Source: Glandiceps talaboti
Lineage: Eukaryota; Hemichordata; Enteropneusta; Spengelidae
Direction: 5' to 3'
Assembly (NCBI RefSeq): GCF_964340395.1
Contig: NC_135559.1
Coordinates: 15,222,063 to 15,286,062 of the forward strand
DNA length: 64,000 bases
Part shown: piece by piece, positions 54,106-64,000 of the stretch
Position numbering within the stretch: position 1 is the stretch's first letter
Layout of the letters: each line of letters begins with the position of its first letter
The notes under the pieces: model-generated
Database searches by the model: none
The model's input: only the letters and a program-made list of their open reading frames with translations
What the model was told of the DNA's origin: nothing
Translations under genes and position numbers: made by a program

Positions 54106-54107
<2 letters not shown>

Positions 54108-54138
<31 letters not shown>

Positions 54139-54220
54139 CATACATACATACATACATGCATACATGCATACATGCATACATACATGCATGCATGCATGCA
54201 TGCATACATACATACATACA

Positions 54221-54251
<31 letters not shown>

Positions 54252-54364
54252 TTTATTTATTTATTTATTATAAAACCGTGTACACAAGAAGTGATATACA
54301 CATACACACACATACATACATACATACATACATACATACATGCATACATACATACATACATACA

Positions 54365-54396
<32 letters not shown>

Positions 54397-54535
54397 CATA
54401 CACACAAATATGCATGCATGCATAGATACATACATACAGATGGACATGGACAGACAGACAGACAGACAGACACACACACACACACACATGCACACACACA
54501 CACACACACATGCACACACATACCCACATACGCAC
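54108..54535 (+). repeat. CATA, CAGA and CA microsatellite cluster
   Basis: (CATA)n with TGCA variants at 54108-54250, a TTTA run at 54251-54270, (CATA)n again at 54300-54400, (CAGA)n at about 54450-54470 and (CA)n to 54535. Open frames here are chance Tyr-Ile-His-Thr repeats. Confidence 0.95.
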
Positions 54536-55401
54536 CCACTTATTATGAATTTAGCATGTGCGTTTGAGTTTGAGTTAATGCTTATCAAATTGAAAGGTTC
54601 CTAAGTATTGGACTAAGAAGTTAATATTCACATTTGAATATGCCAGTATACAAGAAATGGTTGCTATAAATCAGTTTTCTTCAGCTGAACTTTACAAGAA
54701 TGAAAATGTTCTACTAGTTATTGGATATGTAGTCATGAACATATCTACTTCGCAAATCAAATATGATACTGTCTTCCGTAGAAATTTAATATCATTTATT
54801 TTTTCCACTTCACATCACTATCTGTCTAACTTTGGTTGTCAAAGTGCAATGATAAAATGAAGGATTATCAGAGATTTGCTAAATTTATCACCAAGGTTAT
54901 TTTTAAGTAACATGACTGTCTGTCTGTTAAATAATGACACATACAGCTGTACATGCTGGATTCTTCACAGGGAAGCATCACAAGTTGGCTGCTAACAGAA
55001 CCCAGCAATGCCGTGAGTGTCAGTGTAGTGTAGTGTACTTTGGGTATACATGTATATGACTCAAGTACTTGTGATGTTCTCTGCAAATGTTCTCTGCATT
55101 TTGCGAGTGAAAGTGCTGTGTTAAATATAGTATGGCACACTTGCGTATCTGCAAGAGTGCTTATGGCACTTTCTGCAACCATAGTTTACAAACAAAGCAA
55201 AATGTAATAACAGAACCTCATGAAACGTGAATGCCAGTATGGTGTACATGCACTCAGGATATTTGCAGTGTTTGTGGTATTCTCTGAGGCTGTACTTTCA
55301 TGAACAAAGTGAGAGAATGTGCGGTCCATATTTACAATTTGTGAAAAGTAAACTGTTACATACATATGATATCCATGTAGTCCAGATTTCAGGTTAATTA
55401 A

Positions 55402-55935
<534 letters not shown>

Positions 55936-55989
55936 TGAAAATTTGGATGCTAAATAAATGAGATAAAATGCATCAATTTGGTTTTCATT

Positions 55990-56200
55990 CATTTTCACTT
56001 ATTAATGCATAGCTGGCATCGATGTGAACTTAGGTGGACATAATGTCTGAGACTTGCACGGCAACTTTCGTTAAACATACAAGAATAACAATAGAAGCTG
56101 TTGATTACTGGTATTAAAGTGAAGTTGCCGTGCAAGTCTCATGTCACTTCAGTCTAAGTTCTGATCAATGTCAACTCTGTACTGATATGTAAAAGTGTGT
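55990..56200. mobile_element. Foldback element with strong hairpin
   Basis: Arms 55991-56067 and 56121-56197. Inner parts gagacttgcacggcaactt and aagttgccgtgcaagtctc are perfect inverted copies, 19 bp. Outer parts are diverged. Related to 6598-7110. Confidence 0.78.
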
Positions 56201-56819
56201 GACACTATCACATTGTATATGATTTATCATCCTTGTTGTTATTTCAATTTGAATTCACAAGATATTCTTCCCCTTTCTATAACTGACTGACTGCCTTACA
56301 TATCATGTTTTTACCTTTGAAAAACAGGCCTGGATAGAAGAACAGCATGTGAACTTATTTCATATCCATTCATACATGTCTGCTCTACATGACTTTCTTG
56401 TTTGAAATCAGAGTTTCACATAGCAACACTACATAGTATTCCATCCTTCAGTACATTCTATTTTAAGTGTAGATTTACTACATTACTAAATACATGTATG
56501 TCATGTCTCTGTTCCTCAAACTGTCATTAATCAAAGTATCTTGCTAGAATAAACTTTCTGAATATCTTTCCCAATGCTATTCATCGTATTCCTAATCCAA
56601 CAAAATATAGTATAATTATACCTCATTGTAGTAGGTACATGTATAGACTGTCTACAGTGCCAGGGTGCACCCTGTCTTGAGAAAAAGACCAGTCAGGTTT
56701 ATTTCTGTGTAATCTGATTATTACTTTCAACTTATGTATAATAAAATAGCATCTTGATAATTCTCTTTCTATCAAGGGGTATTTTTTTGTTAAACAATTA
56801 ATAGTAGTTGGGCAGAAGG

Positions 56820-56935
56820 GGATTAATTTGTTCAATTTTGAAATCTTTTAAAGAAGTCCTACTGCACTTGACATGTGTTCAGTCATTTTGGGGATTTCCT
56901 GCAAGGGGTTATGGGAAAACCTCAGGTGATGACAT
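56820..56935 (+). mobile_element. Foldback-family fragment
   Basis: ttgaaatctt, aaagaagtcctactgcactt, gacatgtg and gggatttcctgcaaggggtt match parts of 5440-5580 and 7075-7110. Confidence 0.5.
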
Positions 56936-56975
56936 CACATTTATCCTAAGCTCTTTGTATTGATGTTCTTTTTAT

Positions 56976-58010
56976 GGCCTCAGGCTGGCATAGATGTTTG
57001 TAGGACACTCAGCATGGCCTCAGGCTGGCATAGATGTAGATGTTTGCAGGTGCCTTGAACACTCTCAGCATGGTCTCAGGCTAGCATAGATGTTTGTAGG
57101 TGCCTTGAACACTCTCAGCATGGCCTCAGGCTGGCATAGATGTATGTAGGTGCCTTGAACATTCTCAGCATGGCCTCAGGCTGGCATAGATGTTTGCAGG
57201 TGCCTTGAACACTCTCAGCATGGCCTCAGGCTTGCACAGATGTTTGTAGGTGCCTTGAACATTCTCAGCATGGCCTCAGGCTGGCATAGATGTTTGCAGG
57301 TGCCTTGAACACTCTCAGCATGGCCTCAGACTGGCATAGATGTTTGCAGGTGCCTTGAACATTCTCAGCATGGCCTCAAACTGGCATAGATGTTTGCAGG
57401 TGCCTTGAACAGTCTCAGCATGGCCTCAAACTGGCATAGATGTTTGCAGGTGCCTTGAACAGTCTCAGCATGGCCTCAAACTGGCATAGATGTTTGCAGG
57501 TGCCTTGAACAATCTCAGCATGGCCTCAGGCTGGCATAGATGTATGTAGGTGCCTTGAACACTCTCAGCATGGCCTCAGACAAGTATAGATGTTTTTAGG
57601 TGCCTTGAACATTCTCAGCATGGTCTCAGACTGGCATACATGTCTGAAGTTGCCTTGAACAGTCTCAGCATGGCCTCAGACTGGCATAGATGTATGTAGG
57701 TGCCTTGAACACTCTCAGCATGGCCTCAGACTGGCATACATGTCTGAAGTTGCCTTGAACAGTCTCAGCATGGCCTCAAACTAGCATAGATGTGTGTAGG
57801 TGCCTTGAACACTCTCAGCATGGCCTCAGACAAGCATAGATGTTTGTAGGTGCCTTGAACATTCTCAGCATGGTCTCAGACTGGCATACATGTCTGAAGT
57901 TGCCTTGAACATTCTCAGCATGGCCTCAAACTAGCATAGATGTTTGTAGGTGCCATGAACACTCTCAGCATGGCCTCAGGCTGGCATAGATGTATGTAGG
58001 TGCATTGAAT
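56976..58010 (+). repeat. Minisatellite, 50-bp unit, about 20 copies
   Basis: Unit has ctcagcatggcctcaggctg, gcatagatgtttgcaggtgc and cttgaaca. The period is exactly 50 bp over most of the array. Variants gtatgtagg, gtctgaagt and acaagcata recur in patterns, suggesting multi-unit duplications. Confidence 0.96.
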
Positions 58011-58789
58011 CCTCTCCTGTTAGTGGTCTTGATTCTCTTATTACATGCCTATATCTAAAATTAGCAACTGTCAACCTTCTAGGAAAGCCATCTCTCAGCG
58101 GTTCAGGTGAAACCAATGATGTTTGTATGTCAAACAACAATTTGTTATATCATGCAACTTGTCAATTTGTGAAGTGACTGTGAAAAGTATCAGTAGCAAT
58201 GTTAGGGCAAAGTAGATCTTTGTCACTAGGGTATCAAGTTAATGTAAGTATTTTATGACGGTGTCAATTTCTTACTACCTGCCACAATTTCAGATTGCAT
58301 GCCATCCTAACCTACGAAGTACAGATTTGTTGATGCAAAACACATTGCAATAAATCATTGTAGTCCACATGCTTTTAAATTAACCAGCTGATGTACATAA
58401 CTGAGCTGTTGCAAGCGATCCTAGACTTCAAGAAGCAAGTCATTGGAAAAGTAGAAAGGTCCACTTTGGATTAGAAATAAGATCTAGGTTTGAAATACGG
58501 TTGTTGGCCAAACCAACTTTTTCTATACCTCTGTCCATGGCCTTTCCATTTGGCAGGGACTATGCTCTGTCAGACAACTGTTAAGTGAGATTAAAGATAA
58601 CACAACCATTCAATCAAGGCTTGTCAGTGCACCATTAAACTCACACATATCTGAGATGAAAGATAACACAGCCTTTCAATCAATGAATGCTTGTCAGTGT
58701 ATTATATACTTTCAGAAAATGATAATTTTCCAAAGATCGTAGGCTTAATCATGTTTACATTGCACAGTCCAACTAACCCTCCAAGTTGG

Positions 58790-59210
58790 TTCTAATCTAG
58801 TCTAGTTCCTGTACAGTATCATTACGATTTATACCTTCACTCACACAGTATAGTCAAGGCCCTGACAAAAGGTGTTAATTATGGTTCAACCCCCATAGTG
58901 AGCAAAGCACTAAAAGCGCATGTCACTAGTAATAATGGACTGTCATCACCGCTCATTAAATATTCATTTGGTACAGTACGATGTCCAATGTCCAACCAGA
59001 ACTCCACCGCCAGTCCGTTTACAATAAATGACGTGGGGACGCAACATCATAATCATGTTTATATGAACACTGTAGGAGGGAGCACAGGAATGTGTGCTGA
59101 TTGAGGGAATTTGACCAGACGGTGGTTGTGGTTAGGGTACCGTTAGAAACCATGTGCACAGTCTTGTCATCCAGACTAGTTCTAATCATGTGGTTAAGCT
59201 ATTGATGTCA
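58790..59210 (+). mobile_element. Non-autonomous element next to the 46-bp minisatellite
   Basis: Starts ctagtctagttcctgtacag with one unit of the later array. It ends with gaccagacggtgg, cgttagaaacca and catccagac, the same order of words as the end of 60232-60600. The internal part differs. Confidence 0.6.
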
Positions 59211-59214
59211 TTTC

Positions 59215-60255
59215 AAAGCTAGTCTAGTTCCTATACGGTATCATTACCATTTAAACCTCCACTCACAGTCTAGTTCCTATACGGTATCATTACTATTTAC
59301 ACCTCCACTCACATAGTCTAGTTCCTAAACAGTATCATTACCATTTACACCTCCACTCACAGTCTAGTTCCTATATGGTATCGTTACCATTTACACCTCC
59401 ACTCACAGTCTAGTTCCTATATGGTATCATTACCATTTACACCTCCACTCACATAGTCTAGTTCCTATACAGTATCGTTACCATTTACACCTCCACTCAC
59501 AGTCTAGTTCCTATATGGTATCATTACCATTTACACCTCCACTCACATAGTCTAGTTCCTATACAGTATCGTTACCATTTACACCTCCACTCACAGTCTA
59601 GTTCCTATATGGTATCATTACCATTTACACCTCCACTCACATAGTCTAGTTCCTATACAGTATCGTTACCATTTACACCTCCACTCACAGTCTAGTTCCT
59701 ATACGGTATCATTACCATTTACACCTCCACTCACATAGTCTAGTTCCTATACAGTATCATTATCATTTACACCTCCACTCACAAACTAGTTCCTATACGG
59801 TATCATTACTATTTACACCTCCACTCACATAGTCTAGTTCCTATACAGTATCATTATCATTTACACCTCCACTCACAGTCTAGTTCCTATACGGTATCAT
59901 TACTATTTACACCTCCACTCACATAGTCTAGTTCCTATACAGTATCATTACCATTTACACCTCCACTCACATAGTCTAGTTCCTATACGGTATCATTACC
60001 ATTTACACCTCCACTCACATAGTCTAGTTCCTATACAGTATCATTATCATTTACACCTCCACTCACAGTCTAGTTCCTATACGGTATCATTACTATTTAC
60101 ACCTCCACTCACATAGTCTAGTTCCTATACAGTATCATTATCATTTACACCTCCACTCACAGTCTAGTTCCTATACGGTATCATTACTATTTACACCTCC
60201 ACTCACATAGTCTAGTTCCTATACAGTATCGTTACCATTTACACCTCCACTCACA
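59215..60255 (+). repeat. Minisatellite, 46/48-bp alternating unit, about 22 copies
   Basis: Unit is tagttcctatacggtatcat, taccatttacacctccactc and acagtc. Many successive units alternate between acagtc (46 bp) and acatagtc (48 bp) and between cggtat and cagtat, giving a higher-order dimer of about 94 bp. A single unit of the same sequence forms the end of the element at 10085-10455. Confidence 0.95.
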
Positions 60256-60600
60256 GTATAGTCCATGTCATCACTCTAGAAGTCTTGAGATGCATGAGAT
60301 GTAATTTAAAATTCATCCACAGCCACTCACAGTCATTAACATCATGTCTTTGTTAATCAATCTCAACATTCTAACCAATGACACAGTCCCTCATAAAGTT
60401 ATAAGTGTTTAATGGGGCAGTTATGTAATGTCCAAATATGGTATATTTGTCAGCTCAGGATGCTACTTATACACTATTTACATCACTATAACAGTTAGGG
60501 TTCACTGATTGGATGAACCACTTTTTGTGTTGATTGAGAGACTTTGACCAGACGTGGTTTTAATCGTTAGAAACCACATTGGCATCCAGACATCTCAAAG
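60256..60600 (+). mobile_element. Non-autonomous element joined to the 46-bp minisatellite
   Basis: Matches the minus strand of 10085-10400 through nearly its whole length. It lies less than 200 bp before AMMECR1 exon 5. Confidence 0.75.
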
Positions 60601-60719
60601 TGGGAAGAATTAAAGACCCAATAAGAATTACACCTATTTTCTGATCATAGCTTTATGAAAACATTGTAAGTGAAGTGCCAGGTTTGGTAGGGGAAAGTGA
60701 CAGCAAAATCCCCACATGA

Positions 60720-60971
<252 letters not shown>

Positions 60972-62250
60972 TGAAGATGACAGCCACATAGAGACTCCTC
61001 CGTCTTATACGGAAGCTTTGCTCAGATATGTGTATTCTTGTCTTACCAGTGTCGTCGATTTCTTTGTCTCTCCTTTCCGAGGCGCACACGAAGATTGATT
61101 GGTGGATGGTAATTTTAGATTATTTACTTTGTGTCCAAAGAACTTGTATTTGATTCGTTACTGTCCTGCAGCAAATAATATTACTTATTTGTTGGTGTTA
61201 TTTAACACAGCAATACTATGAACAAATAATGAAAATTTAAAATAACAACTTATTAGTTTGTACAACTGTGTTTGCGATCTGCAACTGTATTTGTACAGTA
61301 TTTTTGCTAAGGCTTGGGAACCCCGATCGGTAACAGAAAGGGAGAAAGGGGTAAAAATGGCAGTGTTTCCCCATAGAGTCTATGGTAATTTTGTTTGCGA
61401 ACCAGTGTGCCCTCTGAGCCAATTTGATGCACCACTGACGCACACAATTTCTAGTGACACACCAAAATTTGGTGTTCCCCCATCTCTTACTATGTGGTGA
61501 CTCACAAGTAATGCCAGTTTTTATCATTTTGACTCACAACAACAAGATTTGGCTATTATTAGAGGGTACACTGCTTACCCCCCTTAGCAAAAACACTGTT
61601 GTAATCTGCTAGTACCTGGTAGGTCCTTTGCCATCACTGGGCTATTAGCAGAACTAATATTAGGAGTATTACCAATACTTTACCTTTTACCTAGCATACA
61701 TTGTTATGGTCACTTGATAAATTAAAGTGAATATTACCCTTCAGCCTTCAACAGGACTTCCCTCCTGGAATATATAGTATTCAAAACAGTGCAAATATCA
61801 CAGTTTTAATCTGATTGTGATTATCAGTCACTTTTTGGACTGGACGCTCATTTTCAAAATGTTGGCTTGATGAAAAAAACTTGTTGAGTCAGTCATTTGC
61901 CAGTACTGAGCCAACTGCAGACAACCACTGAATAATATTCACAGGACTTAAAGTAGCAGTAGTCCAGGAGTAAGTAACTATTAAACATAATGTCTAGACT
62001 ACCAAATTTTAAAATAAGGTACCATAGTATTAGTAGTCAGTAAGACCAATGGTAGTCAATCAAACACTTCATTTTGGTTAAGATCTGACTACCAAGCCTA
62101 GATGTTGAATTTGAGTCATGCGTTCACAGTACTTGACCATTGCAAGTTACCAGCCCAGCTTTATACTGCATTTACTCAGAACTAGTAATGGCCTAGTACT
62201 TGACCAGTGCAAGTGACCAGTCGTACTTCACACGCAAATAAAACTAACAT
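60972..62250 (+). other. AMMECR1: Probable AMMECR1 3' UTR
   Basis: Non-coding sequence after the stop. ATTAAA occurs at 61721-61726 and AATAAA at 62237-62242; either could end the transcript. The MITE copy 61403-61572 lies inside. The UTR end is inferred only. Confidence 0.35.
61403..61573 (+). mobile_element. hAT-like MITE copy with CAGTGTGCCCTCT ends
   Basis: Terminal inverted repeats cagtgtgccctct and agagggtacactg, 171 bp apart end to end. The internal sequence matches both halves of the interrupted copy at 47633-48060 on its minus strand. It sits in the likely AMMECR1 3' UTR. No flanking 8-bp duplication is seen at this copy. Confidence 0.75.
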
Positions 62251-64000
62251 CAATGCCAATACTTTGCCATTATTGATGTTGATACATTCCACAAAGCTAA
62301 CAACTGCTGTGGATGCTTACAAATTTACAATACAAGTTCTTTGGATACATATAGATAGCTCCATACAGGAGTTGTCTGATAATTGCACATGTTGATTTGT
62401 CTCGAAAAATAATGTAGATTTCATGCAAAGTTTGTCAACTTGTGATTATAATCAAGAGACTGGGTAGTGATTTCACTCGTTAGAAAACATGGAGAATCAA
62501 TGTATAGATCGATGAATATACGTTGAAGCTCAAATGGAATATCAAAAAATGAGGTAATGAGATAAGTGAAATATCCGAGTTTGGTTATATTTATCTCCAC
62601 ATTGCTGTAGAGAATGAAATTATGTGTCAGGAGATTGACAAACTCTTGCAGTTAACTGTACAATTATGTACCGCCACAGGGAGCCTTCTGTCCAATTATA
62701 TGTACACTAATAATGAATATGACACTTGTAAAAAGCAGCGAAAGCTATTGGACCAGATCCCCTGTGACATCATGAATATTTAACAATGAAAAATATGACA
62801 AATTACAATCTGGTGGTACTTGATACCTTTTCTAATAAGTGAAGGGCATATCGTGTTAGCAGCTGGACATCAATTGATACCATATACTTCGAATATTCGG
62901 CCAGAAGCAAAAGCCGATGAAGGGAGTTTGTTTCCTGTAGTGCTGTATAGGAACTTGTGGGAAAAAGCTGTACATGTGCATGATGGCTGCATCTTGAGCT
63001 CTGTGAGCTCACTTTAATTATGTTGAAATCAGGCACATTTATAGATTGGGGAGGGCAGGATTTCATCTATGGATGATGTACCCCCTCTATAGTTCATAAA
63101 AGGCATCCTGTGCTGGTACATGTATATATGTTTCTGTTCGCTAATCCACCACTTTGTGTAAAGTCTCTGTACCATCAAATGGTACATTATTTCATTCCAT
63201 AATGTTGTATTAAACCCTTGGCCTGTACTCTCATTTTCGGTGATCAGAAATTGTACTAGATTGTATTAGGGGTTTTAAAAGGCTGGAAATTTCTGTCATG
63301 GTCAGAACAAAGTGAAAATGTGTTAAGAAATGTCAGTGACTTCATTTTGTATCGTAGACAGCAGTGGTTGAAAAAGTTGTAGGAGATACATACGTGTCAT
63401 TTCACCCCCCATCCCTAAATTTGCCAAATAATGGTACATTCCTTTTGTAATCTTAGGAAGGATCAGTCTACTTTATGAGCAATAGGGGTGAGATGGTATG
63501 TATGTGTAAAAAGGATCTCTTTAGGTTTGTGGGTGTGTATGTAATATTTAGGCCAGCTGTATGCATGGTCTGATTATGTGCATGTATTAATATTTAGAAT
63601 GTCAAGTTCTTCTGCAAACTGCAACTGCAGTTTGTTGCACAGTATTAGTAATGGTATCTAGAATCTATACAGTGTCTATTCTAGTCTCTATTTACATAGA
63701 TTCATTTTTAGCACACGGTCTTCAAAGCAAATCTATTTTGTGTTCATGATACAAAATTATTTCCCTGTGAAGGGAACCTTGGTGTTTCATTCATGATAAT
63801 GTTCTGATGTAGTTAAACCAATTTCGAGAAATATTTGTCTAGTCAAAATTTTGCTCTTGGACACTTGTGTGTACTGATGAAAACAACAAATCAAATCAAC
63901 TGGTCATATTTGTTCTTAGTATGCAATGTGTCGACTCCATCTGAGCTGAGAGCTGAAAGATTGCTTATAGTGCAAGATTTAAAAAAAAAATTGGAAAAAA
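62251..64000 (+). other. Sequence downstream of AMMECR1
   Basis: No coding segment with domain signal. The window ends in A-rich sequence. This may be distal 3' UTR or intergenic DNA. Confidence 0.4.

Noticed and set aside
54058-54604. Several overlapping frames up to 146 codons
   Set aside because: Chance frames in CATA, CAGA and CA microsatellites (Tyr-Ile-His-Thr and Met-Tyr-Val-Cys repeats).
58898-59104. + strand 68-codon frame
   Set aside because: Falls within a non-autonomous transposon copy and has no recognisable protein.

Overview
This window is animal nuclear DNA. It has spliced coding exons with GT-AG borders, kilobase-scale introns, AT-rich non-coding sequence, abundant microsatellites and minisatellites, and many short inverted-repeat transposons. 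The species cannot be fixed from sequence alone. The short AMMECR1 protein and the repeat style suggest an invertebrate, possibly marine (lophotrochozoan or non-vertebrate deuterostome). There are no bacterial-type operons, CRISPR arrays, rRNA genes or recognisable tRNA genes.

Two protein-coding genes were found, both on the + strand. The first (left edge to about 6.4 kb) is the 3' end of a RanBP2/Nup358-like nucleoporin. Five exons at 347-1588, 2204-2350, 2835-2868, 3960-4064 and 5616-5659 join in frame and encode zinc finger, FG repeats, Ran-binding domain, second zinc finger, short tail and stop, 523 residues in all. The second (12.6 to at least 61 kb) is a complete AMMECR1 orthologue. Its five exons at 12846-13066, 32788-32898, 38627-38741, 55459-55549 and 60790-60971 give a 239-residue protein with the LRGCIG signature. 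Its start codon lies in a YY1-like motif just downstream of an NRF1-like palindrome. No sign was seen that the two genes act together.

The rest (over 95 percent) is intron and intergenic DNA full of repeats: several MITE-like inverted-repeat families, one hAT-like element with 8-bp target duplications that is interrupted by a 5'-truncated LINE fragment, a dispersed family carrying nuclear-receptor DR1-like sequences, and about 15 tandem arrays with units from about 17 to 190 bp.

The most unusual signal is that three independent tandem arrays contain splice junctions of the genes they sit in. The RanBP2-like exon ending at 4064 has decayed exon-plus-donor copies downstream. The AMMECR1 exon 4 donor is present three times at roughly 120-140 bp intervals. 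The AMMECR1 exon 3 acceptor is the last of a series of similar acceptor-like sites. All coordinates and splice calls were made by eye. No alignment or database search was run.
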